Below are positions 30,192 to 36,443 of a stretch of 36,443 nucleotides of DNA, one piece after another. Each line of letters starts with the position of its first letter. Positions within the stretch are counted from its first letter, which is position 1. The notes below the pieces were generated by a model. The model was not told the origin of the DNA. It worked only from the letters and a program-made list of their open reading frames with translations, and did no database searches. This DNA is from Gemmatimonadales bacterium. GTDB taxonomy: Bacteria; Gemmatimonadota; Gemmatimonadetes; Gemmatimonadales; GWC2-71-9. Made by a program: the position numbers and the translations under genes. The stretch is from NCBI GenBank assembly GCA_011772755.1, contig WVYX01000082.1:104272-140714 (forward strand), written 5' to 3'.

Positions 30192-31280
30192 ATGGTCTTC
30201 TTCGTCTCGCGCCACCAGCGCGCTCAGATCCTCATCGGGATCCTGGGCATCTTGCTCGTATTCGCCCTGTGGCCGTACGTGACGGGACTCATCGGGGGGC
30301 CCGTTCTCTACGTGATCTTCTGTCCCCTCTACGAGTTGGTGCGGCGCTGGATCCGGCCGACATTGGCGGCCGCTCTGGTCGTCGCCGTTGCTGTCTTCAT
30401 CGTTCTGGTCCCTGGGGTGTCGGTAGCGGGACTGGTTGTGAATGAAGGACAGCAGATCGCAGGACGCTTCATTCAAAGCCCGCTGGTCGGCCAGTTGGGA
30501 GAGCTTCGCGTCGGTCAGTTCGAGGTAGGCCCTCGCCTGGTCACACTCGGCGAAAACGCAGTCGCGTGGATCGGCTCGAGCGCCTTCGGTCTGCTGGGGA
30601 CGGCCACCAAGGTTGCTCTGAACCTCACCATTGCGATGTTCGCCCTGTACTTCCTCCTCCTCCGGGGCGGCCAGGCGTGGAGCGCAGTCAGCCCATACAT
30701 CCCCTTCAACGCCGCCAACACCGAGAAGCTGCAGAAGCGGTTCCGCGACGTTACGAACTCGACGCTCATCGGCACGGGCCTGATCGCAATCGCACAGGGG
30801 GTTCTCCTCGGAGCAGCATTCGTTGCGGTGGGTCTGCCGAGCGCGATCTTCTGGGGCGTCGTCACGGCTGTGTTCGCGATACTGCCGCTAGTGGGGAGTG
30901 GGCTCGTTTGGGGACCGGCGGCGATCGCCTTGTTCGTCAGCGGCCGTTACGGGGCAGCGATCGCAATTGCCCTCTGGGGACTCGTCGTGGTAGCCAGTGT
31001 GGACAACTTCGTCCGCCCCATTGTGTATAACAAATGGGCCAGGATTCACCCGGTGGTGACTTTGGTCGGTGCTCTCGCTGGCATTCGGTTCTTTGGCATC
31101 CTCGGCTTGCTGATCGGCCCCCTCGCCCTCTCCTACTTCTTCGAGTTGATCCAGATGTATCGTGAGGAATACATCGAAGAAGAGGAGAAAGCGGACGAGG
31201 TCGAGGGGCTGGTCGGAGTCACGGAAGTGAGAACGCCATCGGGCCCGTTCCCACAGCCCGGGACCGGCGGAGACCACTGA
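30192..31280 (+). CDS. AI-2E family membrane permease
   Basis: A 362-aa membrane protein of the AI-2E/PerM/YdiK transporter family. The chain shows the usual order: a pair of helices at the N-terminus (LIGILGILLVFALWPYVTG), the family motif GPVLYVIFCPLYELVRRW, a soluble loop near residues 90-150, then a helix cluster with LIGTGLIAIAQGVLLGAAF and the conserved PLVGSGLVWGPAAIALFVSGRY. The C-terminal block VDNFVRPIVYNKWARIHPVV followed by GIRFFGILGLLIGPLALSYF is diagnostic. The tail is acidic. Members transport varied small molecules or ions, so the AI-2 name should not be taken as function. The start at 30192 is favoured over a GTG 12 codons upstream because of protein homology. Confidence 0.93.
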   Translation: MVFFVSRHQRAQILIGILGILLVFALWPYVTGLIGGPVLYVIFCPLYELVRRWIRPTLAAALVVAVAVFIVLVPGVSVAGLVVNEGQQIAGRFIQSPLVGQLGELRVGQFEVGPRLVTLGENAVAWIGSSAFGLLGTATKVALNLTIAMFALYFLLLRGGQAWSAVSPYIPFNAANTEKLQKRFRDVTNSTLIGTGLIAIAQGVLLGAAFVAVGLPSAIFWGVVTAVFAILPLVGSGLVWGPAAIALFVSGRYGAAIAIALWGLVVVASVDNFVRPIVYNKWARIHPVVTLVGALAGIRFFGILGLLIGPLALSYFFELIQMYREEYIEEEEKADEVEGLVGVTEVRTPSGPFPQPGTGGDH

Positions 31281-31308
31281 ATAGCCCATCGCAGGACGGC
31301 CGGACAGC

Positions 31309-33021
31309 GTGAGACATCCGAAGGTCCTCGCCGCAGCGCTGGCACTGCTATCGGCGGCACCGGCATACGGCACCCAGCAATTGCCGGATTCCCTGCGAAT
31401 CCTGGCGCCGCTCCGCGACGCGCAGGCTCGGTTCGAGCGCATCCGCCGCTGGAACCTCCCGTGGACGCCGCAGTTCGGCGGCGGAGAGGGAGAGCAGATC
31501 ATCGGCCGCTTCCGATACTGGCCGGAATACGACGCACGGTGGACGCCCCGGCCTGAGCATGACCGCGTGATCCGGGAGCGAAACAAGCTTCTGGCGCTCC
31601 TCGATTCAGCGGCCACGATCCTTCCGGACAACGGGTGGATTACCGGCCAGCAGGTGCGGTACCTCATCGATGGTGGTCGCCTGGAGGACGCACTGCGGAG
31701 GGCAAGCGAGTGCCGGGCGCAGGGCTGGTGGTGCCAGGCCCTGACCGGACTCGTTGCGCACCTGCGCGGGGATTTCACCGCAGCCGACTCGGCTTTTGCC
31801 GCTGCGCTGCCGACGATGACAGAGGCGGACCGCTGCCGCTGGACCGATCTGTCGCTGGTGGTTGACCGTGATCTAGTGCGCAGCTATCGCGCCGCGGGGT
31901 GTGGCAACCGTGATTCCCTCAACCGTCGGATCTGGTGGCTCGCCGACCCCCTCTACCTAGTTCCCGGCAACGAACGCCGCACGGAACACTATGCCCGCCT
32001 CGTGATGAGCCACCTCTTCGAGGACACCGCCAACCCCTACGGGGTGCCGTGGCGCGATGACAGCCACGAGATGGTCATCCGGTATGGTTGGAGCGTCCGT
32101 TGGGAACGGGAGTCCCGGAGCCCCGGCGCCAGCGCCACGCAGCCAACGATCATCGGTCATCAGCGTCGAGGCGGCAGGCATTTCCTGCCGTCCGCATCGT
32201 TCCTGGCGGAGCCATCCACGATGGGATGGAACGATTGGGAACTCGACCCGGTGAAGCCGCGAGAGATCGCGTCGCCTCCCTACTCGACAAGGTTCGTCCA
32301 ACTCGAGCCGCAGGTGTTGGTCTTCCGGAGAGGGGATTCGGCGGTAGTGGCGGGGGTGTTTCACTTCGGGGAGCGGGAGGAGGGGGAGAAGAACGCAGAG
32401 GTTGCACTGATTGTCGTCCCAGACGAGCATGCGGCTCCCACGATGGTGCAGGAGACGGTAACCGATGGCATTGCGCGGCTTGAGGCCCGAGTTGCGAGAA
32501 GGCCTGCACTGGTAAGCCTCGAAGCTTTGGACAGTGCCGATAGTCTCGCGGCTCGCAAGCGGTACTGGCTTGACGTCGACTCCGCGGCTGGCACGGGCTT
32601 TGCCCTGTCAGATCTCTTGCTCATAGAGGGTTTCGAGCCCCTGCCGCGGCAGCTGGGGCGCGCGCTCAGACTAGCTCGCCCGTCTGCCCACTACAAACCA
32701 GGTGAACCGATTCAACTCTACTGGGAGATCTATCGAGTGAGTGCCGACGAACCGCCCTTCGTGTCGCTCACGGTGGTCAAACAGGGTAAGAGCGTGTTCA
32801 GGAAGGTTGCCGAGTTCTTGGGATTCGCCAGCCGCGAACGGCCGAAGATAACGCTGGAATGGCGTGAGGCTCAGCCGACCACTCGAGCCAGTATCGGGCG
32901 CTCAGTGACGCTTCAGCTTCCCGATGATCAGGCGGGTAGGTATGCCATCCGGCTGAAAGCAACGACGCCCGGCGGGGAGACGGCGGAGACGGAGAAGGAG
33001 ATTTTCGTTGAAAAGCGGTGA
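31309..33021 (+). CDS. Secreted GWxTD-like protein of unknown function
   Basis: A 570-aa protein starting with GTG and a signal peptide (VLAAALALLSAAPAYG). Residues ~80-180 look like TPR-type helices with Ala-rich pairs (EDALRRASECRAQGWWCQALTG). The middle section reads WWLADPLYLVPGNERRTEHYARLVMS and later HEMVIRYGWSVRWERE. This order resembles the GWxTD-domain pattern (W...DP...NE...E...R, then I-x-YG), found in secreted proteins of Acidobacteria, Gemmatimonadota and relatives. The last ~200 residues are beta-rich with ETEKEIFVEKR at the end. The start site has only a weak GGA upstream. It is 28 nt after the AI-2E-family gene. The repeat 13-mer follows its stop codon. I infer a distant GWxTD relative; function is unknown. 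Confidence 0.72.
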   Translation: MRHPKVLAAALALLSAAPAYGTQQLPDSLRILAPLRDAQARFERIRRWNLPWTPQFGGGEGEQIIGRFRYWPEYDARWTPRPEHDRVIRERNKLLALLDSAATILPDNGWITGQQVRYLIDGGRLEDALRRASECRAQGWWCQALTGLVAHLRGDFTAADSAFAAALPTMTEADRCRWTDLSLVVDRDLVRSYRAAGCGNRDSLNRRIWWLADPLYLVPGNERRTEHYARLVMSHLFEDTANPYGVPWRDDSHEMVIRYGWSVRWERESRSPGASATQPTIIGHQRRGGRHFLPSASFLAEPSTMGWNDWELDPVKPREIASPPYSTRFVQLEPQVLVFRRGDSAVVAGVFHFGEREEGEKNAEVALIVVPDEHAAPTMVQETVTDGIARLEARVARRPALVSLEALDSADSLAARKRYWLDVDSAAGTGFALSDLLLIEGFEPLPRQLGRALRLARPSAHYKPGEPIQLYWEIYRVSADEPPFVSLTVVKQGKSVFRKVAEFLGFASRERPKITLEWREAQPTTRASIGRSVTLQLPDDQAGRYAIRLKATTPGGETAETEKEIFVEKR

Positions 33022-33047
33022 GCTGTGAGCGGTGCGCTGGTGCGCAC
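33015..33047 (+). repeat. GTGAGCGGTGCGC repeat at a gene end, with hairpin
   Basis: GCGGTGAGC (33015-33023) contains the stop codon of the upstream gene. The 13-mer GTGAGCGGTGCGC follows at 33025-33037, and GTGCGC-TGGT-GCGCAC (33032-33047) forms a perfect hairpin. The same 13-mer occurs after pntB and after the YheT-type gene. Confidence 0.6.
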
Positions 33048-33085
33048 AGCGTAAAGTCAACCAGGGATCCAAAGGAATGGCCTCT

Positions 33086-34024
33086 GTGAGAATCAACCTC
33101 GTTGTTTGCATCGTGCTTGGCATTGCCGCCTGCGGAGAGTCACGGTCACCTGCCCCATTTGTACTTCCCCCAGGGGCCGAGGCGATATCACTCCTCGGCG
33201 ATACCCTATCACCGCCGCCACTTGCACCTGACGTTCGGCAGGAGCGAGAACGGCGGCTGGCTGAGGCCCAGGCAGCATACAACGCCACGCCGGAAGTCGC
33301 CGACTCGATCATCTGGCTCGGACGACGGCTCGCCTATCTGGGCCACTACCGGGAAGCGATCGAGACGTACACCGCAGGCATCGCGTTGCACCCCGATGAT
33401 GCGCGGCTATACCGCCACCGGGGACACCGTTACATCACCACCCGCAGGCTGGACGCGGCCATCGAGGATCTCGTAAGGGCAACGCAGCTGGTAGCCGGCC
33501 AGCCGGATCAGGTCGAGCCGGACGGACTTCCCAACGAACGAGGCATTCCCACGAGCACCCTGCAGTCCAACATCTGGTACCACCTGGGCTTGGCTCACTA
33601 CCTGAAGGGCGACCTCGCCCGGGCGGCGAGCTCATACCGCATGTGCCTCGACTTCTCCAACAACCCCGACATGCTGGTTGCTACCAGCCACTGGCTCTAC
33701 ATGACGCTCCGACGGCTGGGGCAGAGCCAGGACGCGGCTGCAGTCCTGACCCCGATTGACGCAGGCATGGACATCATCGAGAACCACAGCTATCACCGGC
33801 TTCTGTTGATGTACAAGGGAGAGATCTCGCCCGACTCGCTCCTGGCGGAGGCCGCCTCCGGCGATGCCTTGGCCAACGCCACCGTCGCCTATGGCGTGGG
33901 CAACTGGCACCTGTACAACGGCCGCGCCGAAGAGGCCCATCAGATCTTCCGGCAGATTCTGGAGGGCTCCCAGTGGGCGGCGTTCGGCTATGTCGCGGCC
34001 GAGGCCGAGCTGGCGCGGCGATAG
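33086..34024 (+). CDS. TPR-containing lipoprotein
   Basis: A 312-aa predicted lipoprotein with lipobox GIAAC after a short hydrophobic segment (INLVVCIVLGIAAC). The body holds several TPR-like helix pairs, seen as Ala/Gly-Tyr patterns: LAYLGHYREAIETYTAGIAL, then the next pair in HRGHRYITTRRLDAAIEDL, and WYHLGLAHYLKGDLARAAS. TPR arrays bind partner proteins. GTG at 33086 was chosen because AAAGGA at 33071-33076 lies 9 nt away; ATG 33077 is adjacent to the same AAAGGA with no gap. It is 64 nt after the GWxTD-like gene, so the two may be co-transcribed and act together at the envelope. It converges on the DUF4097 gene. Confidence 0.82.
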   Translation: MRINLVVCIVLGIAACGESRSPAPFVLPPGAEAISLLGDTLSPPPLAPDVRQERERRLAEAQAAYNATPEVADSIIWLGRRLAYLGHYREAIETYTAGIALHPDDARLYRHRGHRYITTRRLDAAIEDLVRATQLVAGQPDQVEPDGLPNERGIPTSTLQSNIWYHLGLAHYLKGDLARAASSYRMCLDFSNNPDMLVATSHWLYMTLRRLGQSQDAAAVLTPIDAGMDIIENHSYHRLLLMYKGEISPDSLLAEAASGDALANATVAYGVGNWHLYNGRAEEAHQIFRQILEGSQWAAFGYVAAEAELARR

Positions 34025-34031
34025 AAGCAGA

Positions 34032-34053
34032 ACCCCGGGCCTGAGCCCGGGGT
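34032..34053. terminator. Perfect hairpin between convergent genes
   Basis: ACCCCGGGC (34032-34040) pairs exactly with GCCCGGGGT (34045-34053) around CTGA. It begins 8 nt after the TPR gene stop. The minus side continues into TCTGCTTCTAT, a weak T-rich tail. Probable bidirectional terminator. Confidence 0.6.
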
Positions 34054-34106
34054 CAGTGCAACAAAGAAGAAGTCCGGATGCCCCGTCTCTCCTCCCCCTC
34101 CCCCCT

Positions 34107-34131
34107 CCTCCCCGTCCGAGAGGCGGGGAGG
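34107..34131 (-). terminator. C/G-run hairpin near the DUF4097 gene end
   Basis: CCTCCCCG (34107-34114) pairs with CGGGGAGG (34124-34131) around a 9-nt loop, 9 nt after the stop of the minus-strand gene. No T-run follows. The surrounding 34081-34139 is a pyrimidine-rich low-complexity stretch. Confidence 0.4.
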
Positions 34132-34139
34132 GGGTGAAA

Positions 34140-34970
34140 TCAGCGCCTCCTCACCACCACCCCGCCGTTAGTGGTGGTGGCCCGGATCAACCGGCCCCCA
34201 CTGCCCAGATCGACGGACAGCCGACGGTTGAGACGCCCCTGCACCGTCACGGGAAAATCAAACCGCAGGCCGCCATTCGTGGTGCCGGTCTCAAGCCGGG
34301 CGGAGTAGTCCTCTGGCACTTCGATCCGTACACCACCGTTGGTGGTTCGGACGTCCATGCCGTCGCCCTGCCACTCCGTCCCGGTCAGTTCGACGTGCAG
34401 GCCCCCATTGGAGGTGTGTCCCCGCACATCACCGCCCACACCGAGGAGCCTGACACCGCCATTGGTGGTGTAGAACTCGATGTCGCCTGCCACGTCCTCG
34501 ATCGTGATCCCACCATTGGTAGTCTCGAGTGAGAGGTTCGAGCGCATGGGCGCGAAGATCTCATAGCTCACGGCCCAGTGTTCGCGCCGTCCACCCCTGG
34601 GGCCCCTAGCTTCGATCATCCGCCCCCCGGTCAGAACCTCGACCCCCGAAACCAGGTCACGGGCCTCCTCGTCGGTCCATGACTGGCCACTCACCTTGGC
34701 CCGGACCAAGATCTCATTGCGATCCCAGCCCTCGACGCGAATGCCGCCGTTGGGATCCGCATCCACGGCGATGGGATCCCTATCCGCTGCCAGGGTTAGT
34801 TCCCGCACCTCGCAATACCATCCTCGGTCGCGGTCGCCGTAGTCGCGATCCCTACACCACTCGTCGTCGTCAACCACCCGCCACTGAGCCCCCGCCGTGG
34901 ACACAACGGCAGCGCTGAGTGCCAGGGTCACGAAGAGTCCTGCAGCAAACGAAGTTGCTTTCTGCAACAT
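34140..34970 (-). CDS. DUF4097-family secreted adhesin-like protein
   Basis: A 276-aa secreted protein with signal peptide FAAGLFVTLALSAAVVSTAGA. The mature part is dominated by spaced NGG turns: DPNGGIRV, TTNGGITI, TTNGGVRL, TSNGGLHV, TTNGGVRI, TTNGGLRF and TTNGGVVV. This is the DUF4097 (putative adhesin, beta-solenoid) pattern, in which each NGG marks a turn of a helix of strands. Two cysteines near the N-terminus (WCRDRD, WYCEVR) may form a disulfide. I chose ATG 34970 because it opens the signal peptide; a longer frame adds 30 residues of poor character. Adhesin function is a family annotation and unproven. Confidence 0.88.
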   Translation of the reverse strand: MLQKATSFAAGLFVTLALSAAVVSTAGAQWRVVDDDEWCRDRDYGDRDRGWYCEVRELTLAADRDPIAVDADPNGGIRVEGWDRNEILVRAKVSGQSWTDEEARDLVSGVEVLTGGRMIEARGPRGGRREHWAVSYEIFAPMRSNLSLETTNGGITIEDVAGDIEFYTTNGGVRLLGVGGDVRGHTSNGGLHVELTGTEWQGDGMDVRTTNGGVRIEVPEDYSARLETGTTNGGLRFDFPVTVQGRLNRRLSVDLGSGGRLIRATTTNGGVVVRRR

Positions 34971-35078
34971 GAGGGTACCCCCGATGCTAGCCCAACGGTT
35001 AGACACCCTTGCGGCAAGAACGTTGCCAGCAAACGCGATGGAACAAGTCGGAGACCACACGGTGCCCGCCTATCGGCA

Positions 35079-35816
35079 CTAATGCTCGAGCCCGAGGAGC
35101 TCCTCCAGCGCCATGGCGTCTCTCACCGCGTGCCCCTCCCAGTCGTTGTTGAAATAGACGTAGACATCGGTCCCCTGGTTTCGCAGATCACCCACTCGTC
35201 CGGCCCAGGTCTTCAACTGCCGCTTAGTGAAGTTGCCGCCGCTCCCGGCCCCGGAATGCATGCGAACGTAGGCGAAGGGGGCCGTAACGACCACCTCTTC
35301 CAGCTCGAGGCTTCCCCCAACGGCAAGGCAGAAGGCAACCCGGTGTCGCTTTAGAACCTGATGCACCTCGTCGACCAGCCAAGAGGGATGACGCACCTCC
35401 AGTACACACCGCTCCCTGCCTCGCAGCAGATCGAGGAAGGCATCCAGGCGCCCGACGTCGACCCGCATATTGGGCGGAATCTGAAACAGGACAGGCCCCA
35501 GCTTCTTTCCCAACCCCCGCGCCCGTTGGAAAAAGGTCACCACCGAATCGCCGCAGTCTCGCAGGCGCTTGATGTGAGTGATGTACCGACTGGCCTTGAC
35601 CGCGAAGCAGAAACTCGTTGGCGTTCGCTGCCTCCACCGGACAAACGCCTCACGCTCGGGAAGCCGATAGAAAGGACTGTTCAGCTCAACCGTGCGTAAC
35701 TTGCTCGCGAAATACTCGAGCTCCTGTTTCTGAGGAAGGCCCCTCGGGTAGAACACACCCTTGCGCCAGTGGGGATAGACGAAACCGGAGGTACCGATGA
35801 GCACGCGTCCCGCCAT
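35079..35816 (-). CDS. DUF72 domain protein (TIM-barrel-like, YecE family)
   Basis: A 245-aa DUF72 protein of unknown function. The family signature is clear: the start VLIGTSGFVYPHWRKGVFYP, then LRTVELNSPFYRLP, FCFAVKASRYITHIKRL and PVLFQIPPNM. The C-terminal motif is VYVYFNNDWEGHAVRDA, which matches the family's YFNNd...A.. ending. DUF72 proteins adopt a TIM-barrel-like fold; the reaction is unknown. ATG 35816 is where homology begins; a longer frame runs upstream to 36236 but it overlaps the next gene on the other strand and lacks similarity. No Shine-Dalgarno site is visible. Confidence 0.92.
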   Translation of the reverse strand: MAGRVLIGTSGFVYPHWRKGVFYPRGLPQKQELEYFASKLRTVELNSPFYRLPEREAFVRWRQRTPTSFCFAVKASRYITHIKRLRDCGDSVVTFFQRARGLGKKLGPVLFQIPPNMRVDVGRLDAFLDLLRGRERCVLEVRHPSWLVDEVHQVLKRHRVAFCLAVGGSLELEEVVVTAPFAYVRMHSGAGSGGNFTKRQLKTWAGRVGDLRNQGTDVYVYFNNDWEGHAVRDAMALEELLGLEH

Positions 35817-35997
35817 GCGAAAAACGTGGGCGGCTGAGCAGCCAACTGCAAGCGTCGGGCGGCCGGAGTCCGAGCGTCCATGACACGCCTTGCCCAGCCA
35901 CCGTCCCATCGTAGCTTTGGCCTCGTCTGGCGGTGGGAAGGCGTGACGGCGTGGAACGCGTGACGGCACGGGGGCACGACGGGATGAGTCGAGCACG

Positions 35998-36443
35998 ATG
36001 ACCGATCTGACGCTAGAACGATTCACCGACGCTCGCGAGCGCATTGCCGGGCGGGTCCACACCACCCCGACGGTCAGCGCGACACTCGTTGGCCGGGCAG
36101 CGGGTGTGGAGCTCTTTCTCAAGTGCGAGAACCTGCAGAAGACCGGCTCGTTCAAAGTCCGCGGGGTACTGAATAGGCTGGCACAGCTCAGTACGACATC
36201 TCGGTCCCAGGGCGTGGTCACTATCTCCGCAGGCAATCACGCCCAAGCGTTAGCGTGGGCGGCTCGGACCACGGACATCCCATGCATCGTTGTCATGCCT
36301 GAGAGCGCCGATCCGTCCAAGGTCGAGGCGAGTCGGGAGTATGGTGCTGACGTCGTCCTCCACGGCGACGTATTCCAGGCGTTCGACAGGGCGCTCGCCT
36401 TGGAGAAGGAGCGGAATCTCACCTTCGTGCATCCCTTCGATGA
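35998..36443 (+). CDS. Threonine dehydratase-like PLP enzyme, 5' part
   Basis: The gene starts at ATG 35998 and continues past the right edge, so only 148 codons are present. The fragment has the fold type II PLP signature: LKCENLQKTGSFKVRG, where the Lys of SFK forms the Schiff base with PLP, and the phosphate/substrate loop SAGNHAQALAWAA. These match threonine ammonia-lyase (IlvA/TdcB) and serine racemase. The N-terminal RIAGRVHTTPTVSA block is typical. Whether a C-terminal ACT domain exists, which would separate biosynthetic from catabolic forms, cannot be seen. The ribosome site is weak. With the leucine dehydrogenase-type gene, it points to amino acid turnover. Confidence 0.9.
   Translation, partial: MTDLTLERFTDARERIAGRVHTTPTVSATLVGRAAGVELFLKCENLQKTGSFKVRGVLNRLAQLSTTSRSQGVVTISAGNHAQALAWAARTTDIPCIVVMPESADPSKVEASREYGADVVLHGDVFQAFDRALALEKERNLTFVHPFD

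Overview
The window is a GC-rich, gene-dense bacterial chromosome fragment with about 31 protein genes, a partial gene at each edge, and no tRNA, rRNA, CRISPR array, integrase or transposase that I can see. Several traits suggest a heterotrophic soil or sediment bacterium, perhaps Gemmatimonadota: many secreted peptidases, a split PntA transhydrogenase, a GWxTD-like secreted protein, DUF4097 and TPR lipoproteins, and short word-like intergenic repeats. This placement is an inference from gene style, not a phylogenetic result.

Layout. 1-583: a patatin-like phospholipase start (minus) and the ribosome-rescue hydrolase ArfB (plus). 642-4738: a tightly coupled plus-strand unit of a DUF457/YdjM-like membrane hydrolase, a possible 84-aa protein, a GMC flavo-oxidoreductase, a Gfo/Idh/MocA dehydrogenase and a VTT-like membrane protein. 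A radical SAM/SPASM-like enzyme (4814-5893, minus) converges on it. 5936-6698: a zinc-ribbon protein overlapping a YbhB/PEBP-family protein. 6891-9731: the proton-translocating transhydrogenase operon pntAA-pntAB-pntB (minus). 9901-12172: moaA coupled to a collagen-like lipoprotein (minus). 12276-15741: an M1 metalloaminopeptidase lipoprotein, then an orphan 167-aa protein behind a good sigma-54 promoter match. 15849-19059 (minus): a second DUF457-like protein, DUF971, OsmC and a YheT-type alpha/beta hydrolase. 19157-24582: three secreted serine hydrolases/peptidases in a row. 24825-28902: an AlkD-like glycosylase and a large protein combining a HELVH metalloprotease, a TolB/PD40 propeller and a C-terminal beta-barrel. 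29026-31280: divergent leucine-dehydrogenase-type enzyme and AI-2E-family permease. 31309-36443: a secreted GWxTD-like protein, a TPR lipoprotein, a DUF4097 protein, a DUF72 protein and the start of a threonine-dehydratase-like PLP enzyme.

How the genes may work together. The M1, S9, S15-like and HEXXH enzymes, a leucine/valine dehydrogenase and a threonine dehydratase fit a cell living on peptides and amino acids. The transhydrogenase balances NADH and NADPH. The 642-5893 block looks like an undescribed oxidation pathway (flavoenzyme, NAD-dependent sugar-type dehydrogenase, membrane proteins and possibly a radical SAM enzyme).

Most notable observations: (1) several genes without a Shine-Dalgarno sequence carry a TANNNT hexamer 6-10 nt before the start codon, suggesting leaderless mRNAs; (2) a 17-bp-arm palindrome of GGCGGTC words sits in frame inside the YheT-type hydrolase, with a relative just after the stop of another gene; (3) the 13-mer GTGAGCGGTGCGC occurs three times, always just after a stop codon and in the same direction as the gene; (4) a sigma-54 promoter with upstream palindromes drives an orphan protein; (5) the collagen-like lipoprotein and the protease-propeller-barrel fusion have unusual architectures.
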